A stretch of 16,319 bases of DNA from JBMOLK01 sp049325575 (GCA_049325575.1 JBMOLK010000093.1:1-16319), one strand, 5' to 3'. Shown: positions 1 to 6,489, counted from the stretch's first letter. A program made the numbers and translations. Notes: generated by a model from the letters alone, not told the origin.

Positions 1-40
1 GATTTAAAACAATGGCTAAAAACATTCAACCGAAGATGAT

Positions 41-120
41 TATGTAAAGAAATTTTGTTGGGACTTTCGTCATTCTAAGGATTTCGCTGAAAATCTTTAC
101 ATAACGGAAGTCTTAACATA
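41..120. repeat. Cluster of three TATGTNAAG-type repeats at a mobile-element end
   Basis: Three related 13-base motifs lie close together. On the minus strand TATGTTAAGACTT occupies 120-108 and TATGTAAAGATTT occupies 103-91. On the plus strand TATGTAAAGAAAT occupies 41-53, so the outer copies form an inverted pair with a 10-bp perfect core. The transposase gene read on the minus strand loses family similarity exactly where the first motif begins (120/121). Clustered short repeats of this kind are typical transposase-binding sites at the ends of IS21/Mu/Tn7-class elements, so this may be the end of a further element extending out of the window. The family is inferred. Positions 1-40 show nothing recognisable. 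Confidence 0.45.
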
Positions 121-894
121 ACCGGTTGCCTCTGGGGAATATGGTTTTGCGAAAAGCAGCCTGATGCCCAGTTTTGAGCATGCTCTTGCCATCCACTTTG
201 TACGATACTGCTTGCCATTGTCAAAGAACACTGCCTCAGGTACTCCATATTTTTGTACTGCCTGTCTGAAGCAATCTTCTACTATCAGTTTATCAAGTGT
301 AGGGTAGAATTGGGCATGCAGCATAAATCGTGTTGCGTCATCAAAGAATGTAACCAGATACACCTGCTTCTTTGCCCCGTTTTCTCCAATAGGTAAAAAT
401 GGCCCGAATTTGATATCTGAATGCCAGAGCTTGTTACGATGCCTCTTTTGAAACCGTCTTGCTGCAATCCCTGTTTCGGCATACATCCTCATATGCCTTG
501 TGCTGTAACCTCTTTCCAAAAGTTTCTCCTGTAATGTGCTGCGTTTGAGAAAGCCAGGTTTCACAAGCCCTTCCCATTCAAGAATTTTAATGATCTGTGC
601 GACACTTCTTGTGGGAACTTCTCTACGCAACAATATTGCCTGGTCCAGAATCATAGGAGGAATTGCTTCCTCAAGTCTTTTTGTATACTTCCCCTTAGGT
701 CTGAGGCCTGCAAAGCCTTCATTTCTGTATGCCTCCAGATATCTCCGAACAGTGCGGTCTGAAATGCCTGTTTGCCGGCATATCTCCTGTCTGATCTGTG
801 CTTCCTTTGCTTTGTCCAGCCCATCTGCCAATAATGGCGCCAGCAGTTGCATCCTGTTTGTTGCAATTTCCTCAGCTTTTTTAATGTCCTTCAT
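97..894 (-). pseudogene. 3'-truncated IS481/ISNCY-like DDE transposase
   Basis: This is a transposase fragment of 265 codons. Residues ~35-70 form a helix-turn-helix (GISDRTVRRYLE) and ~145-258 an rve/RNase-H integrase core. The first two catalytic acids are visible: D160 in WHSDIKFG and D225 in FFDNGKQY. The family continues after PYSPEATG with a K-[IV]-E-R-F-N-R motif carrying the third catalytic acid. Here the similarity stops at G258 and seven unrelated residues lead to a stop, so the catalytic glutamate and the C-terminal domain are gone and the protein should be inactive. The start is supported by GGAGG eight bases upstream of the ATG at 894. The gene follows the DUF6431 reading frame by 50 bases, as expected for one transcript. 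Confidence 0.8.
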
Positions 895-944
895 GGCATA
901 TCCTCCAATTTTTATTGATTTACCATGAGTCTATACCTTTGCCG

Positions 945-1495
945 TCAGGACATTAAGGCTGAACGGGTCTGTATCCATAAATTCGTATTTACAATGGGTT
1001 TGACAATTCGTGCCAGCCACCTGTCGGCATCTCCAACAAAGCTTTGTAGTTTTAGCAGCGGCGTTGAGTTCTTTTGACCTGATGGTCTGATGGAGTTCAA
1101 ATTATATTGATTGACGATTGCCTGAAGGCAGCCTATTATGTAGCCTATCAAACTGGAAAACCATACCTTCCAACGATAAATGGTTGATTCATCTGCAGAT
1201 ACAGTTAGTTTGCTATCATTATTCAGTACAGTTTCAATGCTTTTACTATCATAACGTTTGTAGGGAATCAGTATATCCGGCAGTTCATGATGAACTCTGT
1301 TGCAGTTACCGCATTGTAGCCGCCTGATTATTAATGTATGTTTTTCTCCAGTCTCAGTAATGAATTTTCTAGGGCGGCTTCCTACTACCTTAAGCCGTTC
1401 AAAGCAGCATGGACATGGAACATGCTCTTCAGCCCTTACAAAAAAATTCCTTCTGTAGTCTTTTCAACTAAACGATATTTTGATAAAATGACCAT
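945..1495 (-). pseudogene. DUF6431 (zinc-ribbon) protein of the insertion sequence, split by a -1 frameshift at a T7 run
   Basis: Joining two reading frames gives a 183-residue protein. From the ATG at 1495 the first frame reads MVILSKYRLVEKTTEGIFL and stops at TAA. A one-base backward shift on the run of seven T joins it to a long second frame containing CPCC, then IIRRLQCGNCNRVHHELPD and PYKRY, ending at 945. CPCC...CGNC is a zinc ribbon, and the HHELPD/PYKRY stretch is characteristic of the DUF6431 proteins that accompany IS481/ISNCY-like transposases. The second frame has no ATG near its beginning, and the first supplies the ~30 residues normally found before CPCC. The shift site reads T TTT TTG in the first frame, a plausible slippery heptamer, so programmed frameshifting is possible. 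With the partner gene truncated, simple decay is at least as likely. Confidence 0.65.
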
Positions 1496-1506
1496 GCTGT
1501 TAGATG

Positions 1507-1563
1507 AGACGCTCTTTTACCAAAATTGCTGTTGGCGCAGCAACCTGATAAAGGGGGGCGTCT
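1507..1563 (-). other. Nested stem-loop between the two transposase units
   Basis: An outer inverted repeat AGACGC (1507-1512) / GCGTCT (1558-1563) encloses a perfect inner hairpin TTGCTG-TTGGCG-CAGCAA (1526-1543). It lies 12 bases upstream of the DUF6431 start on the minus strand and 64 bases beyond the stop codon of the Mu-type transposase. It could form in the leader of the insertion-sequence transcript or reflect the end of one element. Neither role is shown. The stretch 1564-1626 contains nothing else I recognise. Confidence 0.35.
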
Positions 1564-1626
1564 TTCTTTCTATATTCTCATGGACATTATATCCAGCAAC
1601 TTTGTGACAGGCAAGTCCGTCAGCTT

Positions 1627-3219
1627 TTAGACTTTATATTGTAGCGGCAACAGCTCATTGTTATAAGCTTCACAGAGAAATATATCATCTGAAGAGCTAT
1701 AAATATACAACATATCAATAGAATCCGGATTATACCTTGCATATACCTGTCTACCCTGATATTCAATAAGCTCAGGTGACCAGTAGTATTTGTCAAAGAG
1801 TCTTATTCCGTTTCTTTGCACTTTTATCGCCCGGGTTGTTCTCATCATAAACAGCCTCAGTACTTCCTTTGGCGCCACTCTTTTTTCAGCAAGGTTCTCA
1901 TGGTAAACCTCATAGGGCGATTTATCGTCCATACCATTACCCTCATGAGGAGCCATATTATAGTTTTTATCTATATACATGTCATGGATTTCTTTCCATT
2001 CTTCAAGGGTGGGATACTGATCACGGTTAAGATTTTTAAGCCTCCTTGGCCTATTATTTGGATTATTGCCGCAATAGGACTGCCAGAGCTTTCCGAACTG
2101 CTCCTCAAAGGTCCTGAAGAACCGTTCTATGGGCTTCGCTTTGGCATTATACGGCAAAGCATAATGTGTAATGATATCAAGTTGCTTTGCCAATGAGTTA
2201 ACTCTATTCTTTTCTTCAGTATTAAAGATATCCAGAGCCTTATAATCTTTTCCATTATCCAGTACGATTTCAGAAGGAATACCAAAACCGTCAACTCCCT
2301 TTGCAAAACATGCAAGGACAACATCCGCATTGGGTTCTTTACATCGCACATAGCTTGCCACCATTAATCTGGAGCGCATATCTTCAAAGTATGTACCCCA
2401 TGGTCTCACCAGCCTATTTCCCGGGCCGATTACTAACTGGTCAAAGATATGATGATCAGTCACCCATATCTGATTCGATTTAAATGAAGTGTAATCTCTT
2501 GATATATATGGCATGCAGAGGTCTTCAAAAGCTTTTGCTCCATCCCGCCATCGTACCAATACCGGTTTCGGAATATTTTTTGCCATTCTCTCAAAAGCAC
2601 TAACAGATGGGAGGTTTATCCCTTTTTCTATTGCAGTGACATGTACCCTGTCATAACAGCTTTTCACAGAAGGTTTGTTTTCATCCAGATAATAATATTT
2701 AAACAGTCTCCATACTTCTTCCGGAATAGAGCTAATCCCTTTGTTCCATGCGCCTCTTTTATCAATGAGTCCCTCTACACCCACCTTTTCAAGTTTGGAA
2801 ATCCATCTGTATAAGGATCGGATAGAAGTCATCTGTTCAGGATGTATAGTGTTCCATGCATCTACAAATTGTTTTAAAGGATTTTTACTTTCATATTTGC
2901 TACTGACGTTTTTCTCTAAAAATTCCTTGTACTCATTGATAATCATGAGTTTGCTGGCTGATTCCGTTCTCTTTTTAACAGAAAAGCTATCCAGCGGCAA
3001 GCTTAGCTGCGTATAGATATTTTCTTTATCACTTTGCCATTTTATTTGCGCTTCTTCCGGCAGGGCTTCCAAAGCAACTTGTAGAATTCTGCCCGAACCG
3101 CCTCTCCCTTTAATGTATCTGACTTTATCTCCGTATTTACCTTCTCTTGCAGCCTTATTAACAGCCTGCAGTGTAATACACATCAGTTTTGCTGCTTCTT
3201 TACTATCAATCCATGTCAT
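1627..3219 (-). CDS. Mu-type DDE transposase
   Basis: A 530-residue transposase/integrase of the MuA-like group (rve core plus Mu transposase C-terminal beta-barrel). Residues 1-62 resemble the Mu DNA-binding N-terminus (WIDSKEAAKLM, GRGGSGRILQVALEALP). Residues ~85-215 contain helix-turn-helix segments (SIRSLYRWISKL). The catalytic core spans ~245-375 with all three acids visible: D255 in IWVTDHH, D321 in IVLDNGKDY and E365 in KPIERFFRTFEEQ. The C-terminal domain (~460-525) includes WSPELIEYQGRQVYARY. The start is well supported by AGGAGG about ten bases before the ATG. The family normally works with an AAA+ target-selection ATPase (MuB/TnsC type) encoded just downstream. None is present, because the next minus-strand gene is the DUF6431 remnant. 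The protein looks intact, but its very short tail after the barrel leaves slight C-terminal loss possible. Confidence 0.85.
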   Translation of the reverse strand: MTWIDSKEAAKLMCITLQAVNKAAREGKYGDKVRYIKGRGGSGRILQVALEALPEEAQIKWQSDKENIYTQLSLPLDSFSVKKRTESASKLMIINEYKEFLEKNVSSKYESKNPLKQFVDAWNTIHPEQMTSIRSLYRWISKLEKVGVEGLIDKRGAWNKGISSIPEEVWRLFKYYYLDENKPSVKSCYDRVHVTAIEKGINLPSVSAFERMAKNIPKPVLVRWRDGAKAFEDLCMPYISRDYTSFKSNQIWVTDHHIFDQLVIGPGNRLVRPWGTYFEDMRSRLMVASYVRCKEPNADVVLACFAKGVDGFGIPSEIVLDNGKDYKALDIFNTEEKNRVNSLAKQLDIITHYALPYNAKAKPIERFFRTFEEQFGKLWQSYCGNNPNNRPRRLKNLNRDQYPTLEEWKEIHDMYIDKNYNMAPHEGNGMDDKSPYEVYHENLAEKRVAPKEVLRLFMMRTTRAIKVQRNGIRLFDKYYWSPELIEYQGRQVYARYNPDSIDMLYIYSSSDDIFLCEAYNNELLPLQYKV

Positions 3220-3243
3220 ACGCTTCTACTACCTCCTGTTCTA

Positions 3244-3275
3244 GATGGTTTTTTGATTTGAGTGACTTTAAGACA
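3244..3275 (-). repeat. Candidate outer end of the Mu-type element
   Basis: Reading the minus strand from 3275, the sequence begins TGTCTTAAAGTCACTC and continues to an A-rich stretch ending in CC. Its spacing resembles phage Mu's left end as I remember it (TGTATTGATTCACTTG, then an A-rich run and CC). The position fits: it lies immediately outside the transposase gene and immediately inside the T-run of the tRNA terminator. No opposite end is visible, and flanking A-runs hide any target-site duplication. This is a proposal from motif resemblance only. Confidence 0.35.
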
Positions 3276-3305
3276 AAAAAATAACACCGGAATTTCTGGT
3301 GTTAT
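3275..3305 (-). terminator. Second rho-independent terminator after tRNA-Thr
   Basis: An 8-bp perfect stem ATAACACC (3281-3288) / GGTGTTAT (3298-3305) has a nine-base loop and, on the minus strand, a following run of seven T (3281-3275). It sits downstream of another terminator and backs up termination of the tRNA transcript. Its T-run touches the proposed transposon end. Confidence 0.7.
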
Positions 3306-3312
3306 AACATAG

Positions 3313-3346
3313 AAAAAAGCTTCGATACAATTTCTACCGAAGCTTT
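3313..3346 (-). terminator. Rho-independent terminator of the tRNA operon
   Basis: A 9-bp perfect stem AAAGCTTCG (3316-3324) / CGAAGCTTT (3338-3346) with a 13-base loop is followed on the minus strand by a T-run. It begins only four bases after the encoded CCA end of tRNA-Thr, the expected place for the end of the tRNA transcript. Confidence 0.8.
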
Positions 3347-3349
3347 CAT

Positions 3350-3425
3350 TGGAGCCCTTAACGCGAATCGAACGCGTGACCTTCTCCTTACCATGGAGAT
3401 GCTCTGCCATCTGAGCTATAAGGGC
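3350..3425 (-). tRNA. tRNA-Thr (anticodon GGU)
   Basis: A complete cloverleaf. The acceptor GCCCTTA pairs with TAAGGGC, the D-stem is GCTC/GAGC, the anticodon stem TCTCC/GGAGA holds loop ATGGTAA (anticodon GGT, reading ACC and ACU), and the T-stem ACGCG/CGCGT holds loop TTCGATT. The discriminator base is T and CCA is encoded (3352-3350). It is the last gene of the tRNA cluster and is followed at once by a terminator. Confidence 0.95.
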
Positions 3426-3485
3426 GTATTCAGTTTTTTATAGTCACATTGTTGCCGTTTTATCTATTAGTCCCTTTAACTGTAG

Positions 3486-3538
3486 CCGGTGACCTCATCC
3501 TTACCATGGATGCGCTCTGCCGACTGAGCTATGAGGGC
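3486..3538 (-). pseudogene. Broken tRNA-Thr (anticodon GGU), 3' half lost
   Basis: The 5' two thirds of a second threonine tRNA are well kept: acceptor 5' strand GCCCTCA, D-arm GCTC...GAGC, and anticodon stem CATCC/GGATG around loop ATGGTAA (GGT). The first T-stem strand ACCGG is present, but what follows (CTACAGTTAAAGGG on the minus strand) gives no TTCGA loop, no CCGGT strand, no acceptor strand TGAGGGC and no CCA. It cannot fold into a mature tRNA. The anticodon stem differs from the neighbouring tRNA-Thr by paired, compensatory changes, so this was once a distinct functional paralogue rather than a fresh partial copy. Confidence 0.8.
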
Positions 3539-3554
3539 ATTACATTATGTCCGC

Positions 3555-3628
3555 TGGAGCGGGTGATGGGAATCGAACCCACGCAGTCAGCTTGGGAAGC
3601 TGATATTCTACCATTGAATTACACCCGC
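3555..3628 (-). tRNA. tRNA-Gly (anticodon CCC)
   Basis: A complete cloverleaf. The acceptor GCGGGTG pairs with CACCCGC, the anticodon stem TCAGC/GCTGA holds loop TTCCCAA (anticodon CCC, reading GGG), and the T-arm is TGGG-TTCGATT-CCCA. The discriminator is T and CCA is encoded (3557-3555). It is the first gene of the cluster, about 25 bases downstream of the predicted transcription start. Confidence 0.95.
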
Positions 3629-3658
3629 CTACAGTATTTATTTCACAAAGCAAAAAAG

Positions 3659-3687
3659 ATTATACCACTTATAGATTAAATAGTCCA
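3659..3687 (-). promoter_or_regulatory. Sigma-A promoter for the tRNA cluster
   Basis: On the minus strand -35 TGGACT (3687-3682), a 17-base spacer and -10 TATAAT (3664-3659, perfect). The predicted start is near 3652, a short leader before tRNA-Gly. No terminator is seen between sigH and this promoter, so sigH transcripts may also read into the tRNAs. Confidence 0.6.
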
Positions 3688-3712
3688 GTCTAAAAACGCC
3701 GATATAATCAAT

Positions 3713-4357
3713 TTATGATTTAGATTCTTCAAGATATTTTTCTAATTTACGTTTTACTCTCTGTAGCGCGTTGTCTATTGACTTTACATGCCTGTCCAAA
3801 TCCTGGGCAATTTCCTGATAGGATTTACCCTGCAGATATAATGACAGAACCTCACACTCCAGTCCGCTTAGGATCTCTCCCATCTTTGCCTCAATGCCTG
3901 AAAACTCTTCCCTGTTTATAACCATTTCCTCCGGGTCGTTTACACTTTCCTCACTTATGATATCCATGAGGGTACGGTCCGACTCTTCGTCGAATATGGG
4001 CTTGTTAAGCGACACATAGGAATTAAGGGGAATATGCTTCTGCCTTGTAGCGGTCTTTATGGCAGTTATGATCTGCCTTGTAATACAAAGCTCCGCAAAA
4101 GCACGGAATGAAGAGAGCTTGTCCTCTCTAAAATCCCTGATAGCTTTATAAAGGCCTATCATTCCCTCCTGGATGATGTCTTCCCTGTCCGCCCCAATAA
4201 GAAAATAGGTTCTCGCTTTTGCACGGACGAAACCCCTATACTTATTGATTAAATACTCGAGGGCCTTATAATTACCTGCTCTACTGTCTTCAATTATTTC
4301 TTCATCATGCATAGTGCTAAAGGTCTTTACTGCTTCAACTTGTGCATTTGACTTCAA
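3713..4357 (-). CDS. sigH: RNA polymerase sigma-H factor (Spo0H)
   Basis: A 214-residue sigma-70 family factor, close to the ~218 residues of Bacillus subtilis SigH. It directs transcription of early sporulation and transition-state genes. Region 2 contains FVRAKARTYFLIGADREDIIQ and the helix GMIGLYKAIRDFREDK (~65-82), which binds core polymerase and the -10 element. TRQKHIPLNSYVSLNKPIFDEESDRT in the linker and SYQEIAQDLDRHVKSIDNALQRVKRKL in region 4 (~180-207, -35 recognition) are near-identical to SigH as I know it. The start is a TTG preceded by AAGGGGGC. An internal ATG (M16) is a less likely alternative because no comparable ribosome site precedes it. The gene has its own consensus promoter with a leader of ~110 bases. 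Confidence 0.95.
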   Translation of the reverse strand: MKSNAQVEAVKTFSTMHDEEIIEDSRAGNYKALEYLINKYRGFVRAKARTYFLIGADREDIIQEGMIGLYKAIRDFREDKLSSFRAFAELCITRQIITAIKTATRQKHIPLNSYVSLNKPIFDEESDRTLMDIISEESVNDPEEMVINREEFSGIEAKMGEILSGLECEVLSLYLQGKSYQEIAQDLDRHVKSIDNALQRVKRKLEKYLEESKS

Positions 4358-4477
4358 AATAACGCCCCCTTTTGTTTAGTGTAAACTATAAAGTTTTAAG
4401 GCTAGATATTTGGAATAGATCAATAAAATAAGTGAAAAACAGCGTTAAACACCCGAAAGCAAGACACACCCACGAAA

Positions 4478-4506
4478 ATTATATAAAATATTATTGAATA
4501 TGTCAA
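4478..4506 (-). promoter_or_regulatory. Perfect sigma-A promoter for sigH
   Basis: On the minus strand TTGACA (4506-4501), exactly 17 bases, then TATAAT (4483-4478): a full match to the housekeeping consensus. It starts 20 bases after the rae1 stop codon and predicts a start near 4471, leaving an AT-rich leader of about 113 bases before the TTG start. The B. subtilis gene is repressed by AbrB in this region. No specific operator can be read here. Confidence 0.85.
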
Positions 4507-4525
4507 GTATAATTTTCACTGTTAT

Positions 4526-5032
4526 TTATCGACCTCTTCTTATTTTCTCAAGTTTTTGAAGTAATTCGGAGTCTATGTTTGACATTATTGTATTTGTTCT
4601 GTTTATGTTATCCGGAATTTCCTCCTTCATACTTTTCCTTGCCGCTTCAATATCCTGCTTTAGTTCACGGGGTGCCATACGGATGCCTCCACTGCTTAAT
4701 ACTATTCTTTGCTCAAGGTAATCGGATGTTACCACCCTTATAACATTATCCCTGGCAAACTCATAAACAAATCTCTCTATATAAATATCGGCAGTTTGGT
4801 TTTCTTTTGTATAAATAATTTTCAAATTATCGAAATTTTCTTTCTTTTTTTGTCCTCCCTTTACCAAATGGGCATCAAACACAACAATTATTTCTACTTT
4901 TTTATATCCCTGATAGTTTGACAATATGTTAAGAAGCTTGTCTCTGCAGTCCTCCAGGGTTTCCTTTTCAAGATCGAAAATATCATTCCAGGCATTTATC
5001 ACATTATATCCATCAATAACCAAATACTCCAT
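4526..5032 (-). CDS. rae1: Ribosome-associated mRNA endonuclease Rae1 (YacP, NYN domain)
   Basis: 168 residues, about the size of B. subtilis Rae1/YacP (170). Rae1 enters the ribosomal A site and cleaves certain mRNAs during translation. The NYN/PIN-like nuclease fold is shown by its acidic residues: D7 in YLVIDGYNV, D53 in VVFDAHL, D82 in TADIYIERF and D104 in VVTSDYLEQ. The C-terminal third (RELKQDIEAARKSM and onward) is charged and helical, as in the family. It lies 34 bases after rlmB in the conserved mrnC-rlmB-rae1-sigH order. No strong ribosome site precedes the ATG, which is odd beside neighbours with clear ones. Confidence 0.93.
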   Translation of the reverse strand: MEYLVIDGYNVINAWNDIFDLEKETLEDCRDKLLNILSNYQGYKKVEIIVVFDAHLVKGGQKKKENFDNLKIIYTKENQTADIYIERFVYEFARDNVIRVVTSDYLEQRIVLSSGGIRMAPRELKQDIEAARKSMKEEIPDNINRTNTIMSNIDSELLQKLEKIRRGR

Positions 5033-5066
5033 AGCTATTTAAAGGTACCAAGGTTAAACCCTACTT

Positions 5067-5897
5067 CTACCTGCTCCTTTGCCTCAAAATTTCATACATG
5101 ACAATTGCCCCCGCAACAGCTGCATTCAGAGATGATATTTGGCCTTTCATGGGTATGTTCACCACAAAATCACATTTTTCCGCTACCAGCTTTCCCATAC
5201 CCTCTCCCTCGCTGCCTATTACAAGTGCTGTAGGGCCCTTTAAGTCGGTTTCATAAAATGATTTATTGCCTGAAAGGTCCGTCCCTACAACCCATAGATT
5301 TTTCTTTTTTAAATACTCTATGGTTTGTGAAATATTTGTGACACGGGCCACGGGAACATACTCTATGGCACCTGCCGATGCTTTTGAGACGGCAGCGTTG
5401 AGGCCTACCGATCTTCTTTTGGGTATAACCACACCATGGGCACCGACAGCATCTGCAGTTCTTAGTATGGACCCTAAGTTATGGGCATCTGTAATTCCAT
5501 CCAATATTACAATAAAAGGTTGCTCTCCCTTTGACTCTGCAGCAGCCAGTATATCATCCACCTCAACATAGTCCTTAATGGCTACATAAGCGATAACCCC
5601 CTGGTGGGCATGGGTGGTAGAAACCCTGTCCAGATTTACCCTGTCGGTTTCCTGTATCACTATCCCCTTTTCCCTTGCCAGAGCAATTATGTGCTTTATG
5701 GAACCTTCTTTTTCACCCTTTTGGACCAACAGTTTATTTATGGTTCTGTTTGCCTTTATTGCCTCAAGCACGGAGTTTCTGCCCTCAAGCTTATCAAGAT
5801 CCTCGCCCCGCTCTTCTTTTTCCCTAAATTTCTCACCCGGGTCTTTGTCTGTTTTTACTCTTGCTTTATCAAAATGCCTTTTATTTACGTTAGCCAT
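5067..5897 (-). CDS. rlmB: 23S rRNA (guanosine-2'-O-) methyltransferase RlmB
   Basis: A 276-residue SpoU-class SPOUT methyltransferase. RlmB methylates the 2'-O of G2251 (E. coli numbering) in the peptidyl-transferase P loop. An N-terminal substrate-binding domain (~36-110, LEGRNSVLEAI) precedes the knotted catalytic domain, which has motif 1 DAHNLGSILRTADA (137-150, catalytic Asn and Arg), motif 2 VIGSEGEGM (226-234) and motif 3 IPMKGQISSLNAAVAGAI (248-265). The first ~35 residues are a highly charged extension (KTDKDPGEKFREKEERGEDLDK), likely disordered. The start has AAGGAAGGTGAT upstream. In this context the product is the family member once called YacO. A TrmH-like tRNA target is possible but less likely. 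Confidence 0.92.
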   Translation of the reverse strand: MANVNKRHFDKARVKTDKDPGEKFREKEERGEDLDKLEGRNSVLEAIKANRTINKLLVQKGEKEGSIKHIIALAREKGIVIQETDRVNLDRVSTTHAHQGVIAYVAIKDYVEVDDILAAAESKGEQPFIVILDGITDAHNLGSILRTADAVGAHGVVIPKRRSVGLNAAVSKASAGAIEYVPVARVTNISQTIEYLKKKNLWVVGTDLSGNKSFYETDLKGPTALVIGSEGEGMGKLVAEKCDFVVNIPMKGQISSLNAAVAGAIVMYEILRQRSR

Positions 5898-5998
5898 ATT
5901 ATTCCTATCACCTTCCTTAAACCTATCTACAAACTATGAAAACAGAGTTCTCTATAAACATATTATTAATTAAATGACAATAAAAATTCAGAAGGTCT

Positions 5999-6421
5999 CT
6001 AACCTCCTGAAATAGCCATCTTAAGTATATTCATCAAACGATCATAATCTTTTTTTAGATACAAAAATCCTATAAGCGACTCAAAGCCTGTGGCATATTT
6101 ATACTCGGTTACATCGGCATTTTTGGGAATGGTACCGGACTTGGCATTTCTTCCCCGGCGAACAACATCAAGCTCATCAGGTGTCAGGAAAGCCATTATT
6201 CTATGGATAATATCCGACTGCGCTTTTGCCTTCACAAAGGCAATTGAGCGCTTATGAAGTATATGTACGGGAACATTGCCCTCACTCACCAGAAGTGTAC
6301 GTATAAAAACCTCATACACAGCATCACCAATGTACGCAAGCACCAGCGGCGATAAACTGTTTATGGTATTATCATTAAATTTAAGTTCACCTAAAAACTT
6401 GTCAAACAACTCTCCAAACAT
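5999..6421 (-). CDS. mrnC: Mini-ribonuclease III (MrnC)
   Basis: A 140-residue RNase III catalytic domain without the double-stranded-RNA-binding domain, the defining layout of Mini-III. It trims the ends of 23S rRNA precursors as a dimer. The signature is LAYIGDAVYEVFIR (28-41), with D33 and E37 as metal ligands. The second acidic site lies in KYATGFESLIGFLYL near the C-terminus. It is the first gene of the mrnC-rlmB-rae1 group and has its own promoter 40-70 bases upstream. On its far side the divergent germination operon begins, where many relatives have cysS directly. Confidence 0.93.
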   Translation of the reverse strand: MFGELFDKFLGELKFNDNTINSLSPLVLAYIGDAVYEVFIRTLLVSEGNVPVHILHKRSIAFVKAKAQSDIIHRIMAFLTPDELDVVRRGRNAKSGTIPKNADVTEYKYATGFESLIGFLYLKKDYDRLMNILKMAISGG

Positions 6422-6460
6422 TCAACTTACCTTAATTTATATATTTTCTTAATCATCTGT

Positions 6461-6489
6461 ATTATATACTACACCAAACTTTTAGTAAA
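6461..6489 (-). promoter_or_regulatory. Sigma-A promoter for mrnC-rlmB-rae1
   Basis: On the minus strand TTTACT (6489-6484), 17 bases, TATAAT (6466-6461, perfect). The predicted start is near 6454 with a leader of ~33 bases. This shows that mrnC does not depend on read-through from cysS. For the divergent ger operon the same intergenic stretch (6467-6579) offers only TATACT at 6546-6551 without a convincing -35. Forespore sigma-G would be expected for such an operon, but I cannot point to a good match. Confidence 0.65.

Larger units (their letters stand above)
121..1563 (-). mobile_element. IS481/ISNCY-like element remnant (DUF6431 gene plus transposase)
   Basis: Two minus-strand genes in the order DUF6431 protein then integrase-core transposase, 50 bases apart, form the usual gene pair of an IS481/ISNCY-like insertion sequence in Firmicutes. 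The distal end is missing: the transposase frame loses similarity at 120/121. The proximal end was not located by terminal repeats. It should lie between the DUF6431 start (1495) and the stop codon of the Mu-type transposase (1627), and a nested hairpin at 1507-1563 is used here as an approximate limit. One gene is truncated and the other frameshifted, so the copy is probably unable to move itself. Confidence 0.6.

Noticed and set aside
536..928. Plus-strand open frame of 130 codons opposite the truncated transposase
   Set aside because: The minus-strand frame has a helix-turn-helix and catalytic motifs; the plus-strand frame is its shadow.
1118..1607. Plus-strand open frames over the DUF6431 region
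   Set aside because: They lie antisense to a recognisable zinc-ribbon protein on the minus strand, show no family features and have no ribosome sites.
3486..3538. Counting the second tRNA-Thr as functional
   Set aside because: It has no T-loop, no second T-stem strand, no acceptor 3' strand and no CCA.
5604..5973. Plus-strand frames of 111 and 119 codons opposite rlmB
   Set aside because: They fully overlap a confident methyltransferase gene and have low-complexity hydrophobic or Ser-rich translations typical of antisense shadows.
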